Source: Alphaproteobacteria bacterium
Lineage (GTDB): Bacteria; Pseudomonadota; Alphaproteobacteria; Pelagibacterales; Pelagibacteraceae
DNA length: 64,000 nt
Direction: 5' to 3'
NCBI GenBank assembly: GCA_016870175.1
Contig: VGCG01000001.1
Span: forward strand, 32,430-96,429
The first letter of the stretch is position 1. The number at the start of each line of letters is the position of its first letter. The notes below the pieces were generated by a model. It searched no databases. It saw only the letters and a list, made by a program, of their open reading frames with translations, and had not been told where the DNA came from. Shown piece by piece: positions 43,052 through 52,068 of the stretch. The position numbers and the translations under genes were made by a program.

Positions 43052-43876
43052 ATGAATATTACAGCTTTTAAAATGGATGGTTTGGGTAATGATTTTGTAA
43101 TTATCGATAATAGAAAAAATAATATTAATTTAAACCAAAATCAAATAATTAAAATTTGTGACCGAAAATTTATTGGTTGTGATCAACTAATTATTATTAA
43201 AAAAAATAATCAGACTGATGGCTCTTTAGAATTTTTTAATTCAGATGGTAGCAAAACAGGTGCTTGTGGAAATGGCACTAGATGTGTTGCTGAATTTTTG
43301 GCTAGAGAAAATAATAAAAAAAAAATCATTTTAACAACACCTTCTGGAAATTTAAATTCAGATATATTAGGTAAAAAACTTATTAATACACAAATAGGTA
43401 AAGGAAAAACAGAGTGGCATGAAATTCCTCTCTCAAAAAAAATGGATACAAAAAATTTAAAATTAAAAATTTTAGACATAAAAAACAACATACATTTTGG
43501 TGGAACTGCTATTAATGTAGGAAATCCACATGTAATATTTTTTGTAAAAAATATTGAAAATTTTAATATTGAACAAATTGGCCCAAAAATTGAAAATGAC
43601 AAACTTTTCCCTGAAAAATGTAACGTAACAATAGCAATGGTTATGAATAAAAATTTTATTAAAGTCAAAGTTTGGGAAAGAGGAGCTGGCCTTACAAAAG
43701 CATGCGGAACAGCTGCTTGTGCGACAGCATTCGCTGGAAAGATAAATGGCCTAACCGAGAATAATAGTGAAATTGAATTTTCAACAGGCAGGTTATCAAT
43801 TTCTATTGATGATCATAGTAATATTCACATGAAAGGTCCAGTCTCAGATATTAAAGAAATAAAAATTAACTTGTAA
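43052..43876 (+). CDS. dapF: Diaminopimelate epimerase
   Basis: A 274-residue PLP-independent epimerase. The two catalytic cysteines are Cys72 in TGACGNGTRCVAEF and Cys218 in TKACGTAACATAFAG; MDGLGNDFVIID begins the protein and GNPHVIFFV lies mid-protein. It interconverts LL- and meso-diaminopimelate for lysine and peptidoglycan. Its stop overlaps the ftsY ATG by one base. In many alphaproteobacteria a methylthiotransferase gene lies between them; here it is absent. Confidence 0.96.
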   Translation: MNITAFKMDGLGNDFVIIDNRKNNINLNQNQIIKICDRKFIGCDQLIIIKKNNQTDGSLEFFNSDGSKTGACGNGTRCVAEFLARENNKKKIILTTPSGNLNSDILGKKLINTQIGKGKTEWHEIPLSKKMDTKNLKLKILDIKNNIHFGGTAINVGNPHVIFFVKNIENFNIEQIGPKIENDKLFPEKCNVTIAMVMNKNFIKVKVWERGAGLTKACGTAACATAFAGKINGLTENNSEIEFSTGRLSISIDDHSNIHMKGPVSDIKEIKINL

Positions 43877-44793
43877 TGGGCATATTTGACAAATTTAAAA
43901 TTGGCCTAAAAAAAAGTGCAATAGTATTTGCTTCTGGATTAAGAGATATCATTATTAAGCAAGAGATAGATGATAAAGCTTTGAATAAAATAGAGGAGTA
44001 TCTTATTGAGTCAGATGTTGGTGTTTTAGCCGCTTTAGAAATAAAAAAAATAATTGCAAAAAAAAAAATAGATCCAAATAAGGATTTAACTTCAGAAATT
44101 AATCTTATATTAAAAGACTATATTATTTCCTTGATGAGACCACTTGAAAATACAGATTTTTTCAAAAAAAGAGAAAATATTAATATTGTTTTAATTTCTG
44201 GAGTAAATGGTGTAGGCAAAACAACAACTATTGGAAAAATAAGTAAAATCCTTAAAAATAATGGAAATAAAGTAATGCTATCAGCGTCCGATACTTTTAG
44301 GGCTGCAGCAATTGAACAACTAGAAAGTTGGGCTAATAAAATTAATGTTCATATAACAAAATCTTCACAAGGGTCAGATCCAGCCTCTGTCGCCTATAAA
44401 GCAATTGATGTTGCAACCAAAAATAACTTTAATCAAGTTATAATTGACACCGCTGGCAGATTGCAAAATAAAAAAAATTTAATGGATGAATATAAAAAAA
44501 TTTCAAATGTTATAAAAAAAATAGATCGAGATGCGCCTCATGATGTTATTTTAATTTTAGATGCGACTTCTGGGCAAAACGTAATAACTCAGGTTGAAGA
44601 ATTTAATAAAATAATTCCAATTACCGGATTAATAATGACAAAATTAGATGGTACCGCAAAGGGTGGTATACTTTTAGCAGTTGCCAAAAAATATAAATTA
44701 CCGATTATTGCCCTAGGATTGGGAGAACAAGAGGATGATTTACAAATTTTTGATGCTGAAAAGTTTGCTGAAGCTTTTACTCAAGAAAGCTAA
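43876..44793 (+). CDS. ftsY: Signal recognition particle receptor FtsY
   Basis: A 305-residue SRP GTPase with a short N domain (FDKFKIGLKKSAIVFASGLRD), G1 SGVNGVGKTTTIGKI, DTFRAAAIEQL, IIDTAGRLQNKKNLMDE, LDATSGQNV and TKLDGTAKGGILLA. The long acidic A domain of E. coli FtsY is missing, as in other small forms. It docks Ffh-ribosome complexes at the membrane. It ends 8 bases before the convergent hydrolase gene. Confidence 0.96.
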   Translation: MGIFDKFKIGLKKSAIVFASGLRDIIIKQEIDDKALNKIEEYLIESDVGVLAALEIKKIIAKKKIDPNKDLTSEINLILKDYIISLMRPLENTDFFKKRENINIVLISGVNGVGKTTTIGKISKILKNNGNKVMLSASDTFRAAAIEQLESWANKINVHITKSSQGSDPASVAYKAIDVATKNNFNQVIIDTAGRLQNKKNLMDEYKKISNVIKKIDRDAPHDVILILDATSGQNVITQVEEFNKIIPITGLIMTKLDGTAKGGILLAVAKKYKLPIIALGLGEQEDDLQIFDAEKFAEAFTQES

Positions 44794-44801
44794 AGTTTAG
44801 A

Positions 44802-45620
44802 CTAATTTAAAGTATTTAGAAACGATTTTATTGTAAATACTAATTTTTCATCATATTCCATCATGTGATTATCGTATTTTGTAAAATATGAATACTTTGG
44901 CTCGTTAGCTAACTCATAAATTTTTTTACCCATCCAAAAGGGGACAACTGTGTCCACTTCTCCGTGCATAACCAAAATTGGAATATTTATATTTTTAATT
45001 TTTTTATCATTTTCATACTTATCTCTTAGTAATAATTTTATAGGAATATATGGATAAAAATTTTTTGCAGCATCAATCATGGAGGTAAAAGGTGTCTCTA
45101 GAATTAAACCAGCAAATTTTTTATTTTGAGCGATTTCTGTTGCAATGCCTGTTCCAAGAGACTCTCCATAAAGTATAATATTTTTTTCATCAACCCCCTT
45201 TTTAATAAGCCATTCAATTGCACTAAGACCGTCTTTGTAAAGCCCTTTTTCTGTTGGCTTACCATCATTACCACTAAAACCTCGCCAAGCAATAATAAGA
45301 AAATTTACATTTAAATCCCTAAAATGATTTAATTTGTAAATTCTATTTTCTAATTTTCCTGCATTACCATGCAGATAAATAATAGTTTTAAATTTTGTAA
45401 TATCTTTTTCATGAAACCAACCTAATAAATCAATTTGATCAGAAGTTTTAATTTTAATCTTTTCAACATTTACTTCTAATTTATCTCCAAAATAATTATT
45501 TTCATTTGGATGATATAATAAATTTCTTTGAAAAAAAAATAAAATTATTAAAACTAAAAAATAAATTATTGACAAAACTAAAGTTACTTTTAAAAATATA
45601 TTTTTAAATTTTGTTTTCAT
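44802..45620 (-). CDS. Alpha/beta hydrolase of the BEM46/ABHD13-like group, membrane-anchored
   Basis: A 272-residue serine hydrolase. An N-terminal membrane segment (VTLVLSIIYFLVLIILFFF) is followed by FQRNLLYHPNENN, YLHGNAGKLENR (oxyanion region), the nucleophile elbow GESLGTG, an aspartate in MHGEVDTVVPFW and a histidine in YDNHMMEYD. This layout matches bacterial relatives of BEM46/ABHD13/17. The substrate is unknown; esters, thioesters or peptides are possible. A 63-bp AT-rich gap separates it from the upstream amidase. Confidence 0.85.
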   Translation of the reverse strand: MKTKFKNIFLKVTLVLSIIYFLVLIILFFFQRNLLYHPNENNYFGDKLEVNVEKIKIKTSDQIDLLGWFHEKDITKFKTIIYLHGNAGKLENRIYKLNHFRDLNVNFLIIAWRGFSGNDGKPTEKGLYKDGLSAIEWLIKKGVDEKNIILYGESLGTGIATEIAQNKKFAGLILETPFTSMIDAAKNFYPYIPIKLLLRDKYENDKKIKNINIPILVMHGEVDTVVPFWMGKKIYELANEPKYSYFTKYDNHMMEYDEKLVFTIKSFLNTLN

Positions 45621-45683
45621 TTTTTTACTTAATATCTATAAATTAATAAAATATTTCTTTACTAATTAAAAATTTATTATTTA

Positions 45684-47009
45684 CTATGAACATTCTTTTT
45701 CTAACCATTTTGTAACTTTTAAAAGTTTGTGATCTTCATATCTGTCAGTAATTAATTGAACACCTAGTGGTAAATTTTTTTCTCCTTTCAATAAAGGAAG
45801 TGATATACAAGGAGTGCCTAGATATGACCAAACTCTGTTAAAATCTGGCGTCCCGGTACTTTTTAAACCTAGTGGAGCAACGCCTGCACTTGACGGAGAC
45901 ATAACACTATCATAATTTTTAAAAAATCGTTTATGAGATTCATAACTTTTTCTTATAAAATCTATAGCCTTAGAATAATCTTTCGCAGAGTGAGTAATTC
46001 CATTTTTAATTGCTATTTGCATATGTTTAGAGAGTTTAGTTCTAAATTTTTTGTAATAAATTTTAAAATTATTAGCTAAATCAGTTTCATGAATTATTCG
46101 ATGATACATATGAATATCTTTAAAATATGGAGGAACATCAAAAACCTCTATATTTTTTTTAAATGATTTTATAAAATATTCGAATGACTCTTTTGATTTA
46201 TTATCAATTAACCTCCAAAAGTCTGTTTTGTAAAAAATAAATTTTGGTTTATTTAAAAAAATTTTTTTTGTTTCAATCAAAATATTTTTAGTCGAATAAT
46301 CAATTGTTGCAGGATCTTTAAGATCTTTTTTAATTAAAACTTTTGCAAGTAATGCAACATCATCAACAAATTTTCCAAAAACTCCAATATGATCAAGTTT
46401 ATTTGAAGTTTTTAAAACACCATTTCTTGAAATCAGGCCGTAGGTTGGTTTATATCCAACTACCCCACAATATGAGGCTGGTCTAATAATTGATCCACCC
46501 GTTTGTGAACCAATAGATAGAGGTGCCATATAGGAGGCAACAGCTGCAGCTGAGCCACTGGAAGAACCTCCAGGAGTTCTTGCGTAATCATGAGGGTTTC
46601 TTGTTGCTGGTGGGCTTAAATATGCTAACTCAGCTGTAGCAGTTTTGCCCATGATAATAGCTCCTGCAGAAACCAATAAATCAATTATTTTTGCATTTTT
46701 TGAAAGAAGTTTTCCAATTTTTATTTTTGTTCCACACTTTGTTGGCATATCCGCAGTTCCAACAATATCCTTTATCGCAACTGGAATACCATGTAACGGA
46801 CCTAACGGCTTGCCTAAACTTGTAAGATAATCTGACTGAGCAGCTTTTGCCAATAAATTTTTTTTATCAAAATAAACCCATGCTTTAATATTTTTTTCAA
46901 ATTTATTTATTTTTTGAATATATGTTTTACAAATCTCGACCGAGGTTAATTTTCCGTTTTTTATTTTTTTAACGAGTTCTCTGACAGTTAAAGAAGAAAT
47001 ATCCATCAC
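45684..47009 (-). CDS. Amidase (amidase-signature family)
   Basis: A 441-residue enzyme with the Ser-cisSer-Lys triad. Lys80 is in PVAIKDIVGT, the cis-Ser is about Ser149 in TPGGSSSGSAAAVA and the nucleophile is Ser173 in GSQTGGSIIRPAS. The family includes GatA, indole-acetamide, mandelamide and urea-type amidases. The lack of gatB/gatC nearby and the divergent C-terminal half argue against GatA. It hydrolyses an amide whose identity the sequence does not reveal. It follows the glycolate cluster with a 72-bp gap and its own candidate promoter. Confidence 0.87.
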   Translation of the reverse strand: MMDISSLTVRELVKKIKNGKLTSVEICKTYIQKINKFEKNIKAWVYFDKKNLLAKAAQSDYLTSLGKPLGPLHGIPVAIKDIVGTADMPTKCGTKIKIGKLLSKNAKIIDLLVSAGAIIMGKTATAELAYLSPPATRNPHDYARTPGGSSSGSAAAVASYMAPLSIGSQTGGSIIRPASYCGVVGYKPTYGLISRNGVLKTSNKLDHIGVFGKFVDDVALLAKVLIKKDLKDPATIDYSTKNILIETKKIFLNKPKFIFYKTDFWRLIDNKSKESFEYFIKSFKKNIEVFDVPPYFKDIHMYHRIIHETDLANNFKIYYKKFRTKLSKHMQIAIKNGITHSAKDYSKAIDFIRKSYESHKRFFKNYDSVMSPSSAGVAPLGLKSTGTPDFNRVWSYLGTPCISLPLLKGEKNLPLGVQLITDRYEDHKLLKVTKWLEKECS

Positions 47010-47030
47010 TTTTTTATGTAAATAACTTAT

Positions 47031-47058
47031 TCTATAATGACAGCAATTTTTAATACAA
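47031..47058 (-). promoter_or_regulatory. Candidate promoter for the amidase gene
   Basis: On the minus strand TTGTAT (47058-47053), 16 bases and TATAGA (47036-47031) lie in the 72-bp gap before the amidase. This is a moderate match, but it is the only pair in this spacer. Confidence 0.35.
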
Positions 47059-47081
47059 TTATTAATAAAATCTTAAAAAAA

Positions 47082-48035
47082 TTAATTAACTATATTTTTA
47101 CAATTGCCTGTATTAAAAAATTCATCGATATTATCTATCGCTAAGTTTGCCATTGCGATCCTAGTGTCTTTTGTGGCACTTCCTAAGTGAGGTAAAATAA
47201 ACGCTGATTTGATTTTAAGATATCCTGGATTCAAATTTGGCTCGTTTTTATAAACATCTAATCCTGCTGCATAAATTTTTCTTCTATTAAGTGCATCAAT
47301 TAAAGCCTCATCATCAACAATATCTCCTCGAGCTACATTAGTAATTACAGCTCCAGTTGGAAAATATTCAATTGTTTGTTTATTAATTAAATTTACTGTT
47401 TCTTTTGTCGCTGGACAACAAATTGATAAAACGTCAGATACCGAAAAAAGACTTTTTAAGCTATCATGATAAATTGCTCCTTGCTCTTTATCCGCACTTA
47501 ATTTTGAGCGATTATGATAATGAATTATCATGCCAAGAGATTTTGCAATTTTTGCAATTTTTTGTCCAATACGGCCCATACCTAAGATTCCCAATCTTGA
47601 CCGAGTTAACTGTTTTCCAATTAAATAATCAGCAGACCATTTCCAATTACTCAATCGAGCTGCATCAATGCCTTCTGAAGCTCTTCTGCATGCACCTAGA
47701 ATTAATAAAATACCAATTTCTGCCGTAGCATCAGATAAAACCTCTGGAGTGTTAGTAACTGCTATTCCTCTTTTTTTTGCTGCTTCTAAATCGATATTTC
47801 CAAAACCCACTGCAAAGTTCGAGATTATTTTTATACTTTTTGGCAGTTTATTAATAGCATCTGCATCCATTTTTTCTGTAAGAGAAGTTAAAATGCCATC
47901 ACATCCCTGAGTTAATTCGATTAATTTTGCTTGCGAATATAATTCATCGTTGCTATTTAACTTTACCTCAAAAATTTTTTGAGCTTTATCCTCACTATCC
48001 TTGATCAACTTTCTAGTTATTAAAATCTTTTTCAT
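47082..48035 (-). CDS. D-2-hydroxyacid dehydrogenase, glyoxylate/hydroxypyruvate reductase type
   Basis: About 317 residues of the D-isomer-specific 2-hydroxyacid dehydrogenase family. It has SNFAVGFGNIDLEAAKKRG, the NAD loop LGILGMGRIGQKIAKIAKSL, NVARGDIVDDEALIDAL with its arginine, DVYKNEPN with the glutamate, and the catalytic histidine in ILPHLGSAT. It resembles glyoxylate reductases that reduce glyoxylate to glycolate or act on hydroxypyruvate. The ATG at 48035 overlaps the glcF stop by one base, so it is translationally coupled to glycolate oxidase. Net direction in the cell is uncertain. Confidence 0.88.
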   Translation of the reverse strand: MKKILITRKLIKDSEDKAQKIFEVKLNSNDELYSQAKLIELTQGCDGILTSLTEKMDADAINKLPKSIKIISNFAVGFGNIDLEAAKKRGIAVTNTPEVLSDATAEIGILLILGACRRASEGIDAARLSNWKWSADYLIGKQLTRSRLGILGMGRIGQKIAKIAKSLGMIIHYHNRSKLSADKEQGAIYHDSLKSLFSVSDVLSICCPATKETVNLINKQTIEYFPTGAVITNVARGDIVDDEALIDALNRRKIYAAGLDVYKNEPNLNPGYLKIKSAFILPHLGSATKDTRIAMANLAIDNIDEFFNTGNCKNIVN

Positions 48036-49333
48036 TATTTTGTCCTTTGTAATATTTTTGGTTTTGGCCCACCTGTATACCAATCTAACAATTCAATGGT
48101 ATGCAATATCGGTGTTTTGGTACCATGAGTTATTTGGGTAATGCAACCAATATTTCCAGTCGAAATAAAATCAGGCTTTAAACTCTCAATATTTTTTACT
48201 TTTTTATCCAATAGTTGTTTAGCAATTTTAGATTGCAAAATATTATAAGTGCCTGCAGATCCACAACAAATATGACCTTCAGGAATTTCTAATATTTCAT
48301 TTTTTGTTTGTTCTAGCAAAGACAATGGTTGATTATGTACTTTTTGTCCATGTTGCATTGAACACGCAGAGTGATAAGCAATTTTATATTTTTTTTCTTT
48401 AACTTTGATATTAAGTTTTAAACTTTCATAAATATACTCAGTAATATCTTTAGTTAATTCAGAAATTATCTTTGCTTTTTTACTAAAATCTCTGTCATCT
48501 CTAAATATAAAACCATAATCCTTCATTGTAGTTCCACAGCCCGATGTATTTGACAATATTGCGTCTAAATTTCCTTTTTTGTATTCTTCATACCAAATAT
48601 TAATATTATTTTTAAAATCTTGTTGAGCATTTTCTTCTTTACCTAAATGATGATTTAGTGATCCACAACAACCAATTTTTTTAGGCACAACCACTTCAAC
48701 TCCATGTCTATTCAATAATCGAATAGTAGACTCATTAATTTGCGGTGAGATTTCCTTTTGTACGCATCCAGTCAACAAAGCTACTCTTGCAATTTTTTTT
48801 TTGCTATTAATTTTATAGATTTCTTTTTCTTGAAATAATTTTTTTGGAAAACTTTTTGGTATTAAATCAACCATATCTCTAATCTTTAAAGGCATTAAAA
48901 ATGTTAAAGGCCTTAAAAACTTAACAAGGATATTCGTTAGTCTGAAAACTTTTGGATTAGGTAAAATTATAGACAAAAAATTTCTAATTAACCGATCAAA
49001 AAATGGCCTCTTATAATTTTTTTCAATGTATTTTTTACCGTGATCAATAAGATGCATATAATTAACATTAGCAGGACAAGTGGTCATACAGCTGTAGCAA
49101 GAAAGACATCGATCAATATGTTTAACAATTTTTTCTGTTGGTTTTTTATTATTTTCCAACATATCTTTAATGAGATAAATTCTTCCACGTGGACCATCTA
49201 GTTCATCTCCTAAAATTTGATAGGTTGGGCAGGTTGCATTGCACATACCGCAATGAACACATTTTTTAAAAATTTTTTCAGCATCTTTATTTTCACTATT
49301 TTCTAATTGTTTTTGAGTAAAATTAGTCTGCAT
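48035..49333 (-). CDS. glcF: Glycolate oxidase iron-sulfur subunit
   Basis: A 432-residue protein with two [4Fe-4S] motifs near the N-terminus (CVHCGMCNATCPTYQ and CLSCYSCMTTCPANV) and two CCG domains further on (LTGCVQKEISP, GCCGSLNHHLG, CCGSAGTYNIL). It passes electrons from GlcDE to the quinone pool. The ATG overlaps the glcE stop by one base (TAATG). Confidence 0.94.
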   Translation of the reverse strand: MQTNFTQKQLENSENKDAEKIFKKCVHCGMCNATCPTYQILGDELDGPRGRIYLIKDMLENNKKPTEKIVKHIDRCLSCYSCMTTCPANVNYMHLIDHGKKYIEKNYKRPFFDRLIRNFLSIILPNPKVFRLTNILVKFLRPLTFLMPLKIRDMVDLIPKSFPKKLFQEKEIYKINSKKKIARVALLTGCVQKEISPQINESTIRLLNRHGVEVVVPKKIGCCGSLNHHLGKEENAQQDFKNNINIWYEEYKKGNLDAILSNTSGCGTTMKDYGFIFRDDRDFSKKAKIISELTKDITEYIYESLKLNIKVKEKKYKIAYHSACSMQHGQKVHNQPLSLLEQTKNEILEIPEGHICCGSAGTYNILQSKIAKQLLDKKVKNIESLKPDFISTGNIGCITQITHGTKTPILHTIELLDWYTGGPKPKILQRTK

Positions 49334-50613
49334 TATATGCCTCTATACATTTTTCCTGGATTTAAAATTCTTTTGGGATCAAAACTTTTCTTAATTTTTT
49401 TAGAAATTTTAAATCTAGCATGGTCTATAGTAAATAAAGCCTCTCCATAATCATAATCTAAGGAGGTTTTAATAATTGTTAAATATCCTCCATACTCATT
49501 TGCTAATTTTTTAAATTCTTTAATTTTATCATTTTTTTTAGCAGAAACCTCTACCCAAAATAATGATCCTCCCCAATCAATATAATATTTATATTTGTTA
49601 CTTAAGTACTCAATCATTTTCAAACCATTTGATGGCGTAATAACACATCTTAATATGTTATTATTTGTTTTTTCAAATAGTTCTAAATTATTAATTTTTT
49701 TCCAAAAAGGCACTGATTGATGAACACCTAATGTTGTATTTTGAAAATTATCTAAATTTAATTCTTTTGAAAGAGTTTTTATTTTTTCATTAATTGAATT
49801 TTTGTCCCCTTCAATTCTTAAAGCAAGGAATGGTCCAGTAAATTTTAGATCATTAAACTTAAAAATTTTATCTCTATTTTTTTTATAATCATCACTATCA
49901 GGTTCATTTGGTAGGTAAATTGCAGCAGAAGTTTCACTTGTGGAACTAGATATTTTTTCAAATAATTTATAAACATCTTTTTTGTCTTCAATATAAATTA
50001 CAATAGTACTAGATGAAATTTTTTTAGGTAAAACTTTTAAAGTAATTTCTGTTAAAGCTACTAAAGTACCAAATGACCCAGCTATGAGTTTGGAAAGATC
50101 AAAGCCTGTAACATTTTTTACAACTGTTCCACCGGATTTAATAATATCTCCTTTGCCATTCACTCCTTTAAAACCTAGAATATGATCTCTAACACTTCCT
50201 ACTTTGATACGTCTAGAGCCGGCATAATTAGATGCAACGCAGCCCCCTATCGTGCCTTTTTTTGAGTTTCCATTTTCTATAAAACCAAAATCAATAGGTT
50301 CAAATGCTAACTCTTGATTTTTTTTTTCTAAAATATTTTCAATTTCCTGAATTGGAGTACATGCCTTGACCTTAATATATAATTCTTCTGGAAAATATTC
50401 TATTATACCTGACAATTTTGATAGAGAAATTTTATTTGCTGTCTGAGTTTTATTGCCAATAAAATATTTAGAATTAGTTCCAACTATTTCTGTAGATAAA
50501 TTATTTTTATAAAATTCCCGAATAAGATTTGAAACTTCGATTTCATCTTTAGGGTAATAAATATTATTAGAATCTTGGAAGATCTGAGAATTTATTTTTA
50601 TTTTTGTGGACAT
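49333..50613 (-). CDS. glcE: Glycolate oxidase FAD-binding subunit GlcE
   Basis: About 426 residues of the GlcE type, an FAD_binding_4 domain protein with VASNYAGSRRIKVGSVRDH and GGTVVKNVTGFDLSKLIAGS, ending in DPKRILNPGKMYRG. It pairs with GlcD in the glycolate dehydrogenase complex. I choose the ATG at 50613 because GGAAGGG lies about 3-9 bases before it; this start still overlaps the glcD 3' end by 47 nt. A GTG at 50634 would extend it further into glcD. Confidence 0.92.
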   Translation of the reverse strand: MSTKIKINSQIFQDSNNIYYPKDEIEVSNLIREFYKNNLSTEIVGTNSKYFIGNKTQTANKISLSKLSGIIEYFPEELYIKVKACTPIQEIENILEKKNQELAFEPIDFGFIENGNSKKGTIGGCVASNYAGSRRIKVGSVRDHILGFKGVNGKGDIIKSGGTVVKNVTGFDLSKLIAGSFGTLVALTEITLKVLPKKISSSTIVIYIEDKKDVYKLFEKISSSTSETSAAIYLPNEPDSDDYKKNRDKIFKFNDLKFTGPFLALRIEGDKNSINEKIKTLSKELNLDNFQNTTLGVHQSVPFWKKINNLELFEKTNNNILRCVITPSNGLKMIEYLSNKYKYYIDWGGSLFWVEVSAKKNDKIKEFKKLANEYGGYLTIIKTSLDYDYGEALFTIDHARFKISKKIKKSFDPKRILNPGKMYRGI

Positions 50614-52063
50614 GAACCCTTCCCTGCTCTGCACATTTTCTTAAAATTGGATAAACCTTTCCAGGATTTAATAAATTTTTATCATCAAAGGATTTTTTAA
50701 TGTCTAACTGTTGTTGAATATCATTACTATTAAACATTTCACACATTAACTCTCTTTTTTCAATTCCAACGCCATGTTCACCAGTAATTACCCCGCCTAA
50801 TCTTACGCAAAGTTTCAAAATGTCAGCACCAAATTTTTCTGTTTTTCTTAGTTGTTCTTTGTTGTTGCCATCGAACATAATCAATGGGTGCAAATTTCCG
50901 TCACCAGCATGAAAACAGTTTGCAACAGGTAATTTATATTTTTGTGAAAGTTTTTTTATTTCTACTAGAGCTAAAGCTAATTTTCCTCTTGGAATAGATC
51001 CATCCATACAATAATAATCTGGTGCCATTGCACCACAAGCTGGGAACGCCGATTTTCTTCCTAACCAAAAAGATAACCTTTCTTTTTCATTTTTGCTCAA
51101 TTTTAAACTTGAACAATTATTTTTTTTACAAATTTCCTCTACTTTTTCAAATGATGCATTTACCTCGGACTCAGTTCCATCGAGTTCTACAATTAATAGT
51201 AATTCTGCATCTCTAGGATATCCAGCTTTACTAAAATTATCAGTTGCTTCAATTAAGGCTTTATCCATAATTTCCATTCCTGCAGGTACAATTCCGCTTG
51301 AAATAATCGCTGAAGCAGCATCTCCTCCGTCTTGAACCGATGGAAAACCTATTAGCGCAGCTCTAACTACTTGAGGTTTTTTTAAAATTTTAACTATAAC
51401 CTCAGTTATCACACCTAATAATCCTTCAGAACCACACATTAGACCCATCAAATCATAACCTTCTTGATCTAAAGATTTTCCTCCAAATTTACAAATAGTT
51501 CCATCCATCATAACTATTTCCATTCCTAAAATATTATTAGTAGTAGTTCCATATTTTAAAGAATGAACACCGCCTGAATTTTCAGCTACATTTCCACCGA
51601 TCGAACACGCTAATTGGCTGGATGGATCAGGAGCATAATAAAAATCTTTATGCTGTACTGCTTGTGTTATTGCGATATTGGTAACACCTGGCTGGGCAAC
51701 CACACACTTATTTTCATAATCTATCTCTAAAATTTTATTAAATTTTCCAAGACCTAAAAGAATTGCATCTTGCAAAGGTAAAGCTCCACCTGATAAACCT
51801 GTTCCAGCACCTCTTGGTATTACTTTAATATTTTCATCATAACAAAACTTCAAAATTTTACTCACTTCATCAGTATTTTCTGGCAATACAACAACTAAAG
51901 GTATTTGAGTATATACCGACAGTGCATCAGTTTCGTAAGGTTTAAGTTCATCAGGATCACTTAAAATATTATTAGCATTAGTGAAGTTTGATAAACTTTT
52001 AACAATTGAGTCTTTGCGTTTAAGAACTGATCTATCAATTTTTGGTAGTACCAATCCAGTCAT
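50567..52063 (-). CDS. glcD: Glycolate oxidase subunit GlcD
   Basis: A 498-residue FAD-linked oxidase: VIPRGAGTGLSGGALPLQDA, GGNVAENSGGVHSLKYG, the metal-binding CFHAGDGNLHPL and TGEHGVGIEKRELM, and C-terminal CAEQGRVHVHKN. It oxidises glycolate (possibly also D-lactate) to glyoxylate (or pyruvate). Its end overlaps glcE by 47 nt. The aminotransferase gene ends 5 bases ahead of it. Confidence 0.95.
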   Translation of the reverse strand: MTGLVLPKIDRSVLKRKDSIVKSLSNFTNANNILSDPDELKPYETDALSVYTQIPLVVVLPENTDEVSKILKFCYDENIKVIPRGAGTGLSGGALPLQDAILLGLGKFNKILEIDYENKCVVAQPGVTNIAITQAVQHKDFYYAPDPSSQLACSIGGNVAENSGGVHSLKYGTTTNNILGMEIVMMDGTICKFGGKSLDQEGYDLMGLMCGSEGLLGVITEVIVKILKKPQVVRAALIGFPSVQDGGDAASAIISSGIVPAGMEIMDKALIEATDNFSKAGYPRDAELLLIVELDGTESEVNASFEKVEEICKKNNCSSLKLSKNEKERLSFWLGRKSAFPACGAMAPDYYCMDGSIPRGKLALALVEIKKLSQKYKLPVANCFHAGDGNLHPLIMFDGNNKEQLRKTEKFGADILKLCVRLGGVITGEHGVGIEKRELMCEMFNSNDIQQQLDIKKSFDDKNLLNPGKVYPILRKCAEQGRVHVHKNKNKFSDLPRF

Positions 52064-52068
52064 TTATT

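Noticed and set aside
43210..43668. Minus-strand open frame of 152 codons inside dapF
   Set aside because: It is antisense to the catalytic region of dapF and shows only the hydrophobic bias expected from AT-rich complement.
45684..47009. GatA subunit of the tRNA amidotransferase
   Set aside because: The amidase signature is shared, but no gatB/gatC is adjacent and the C-terminal half does not resemble GatA, so only a general amidase is called.
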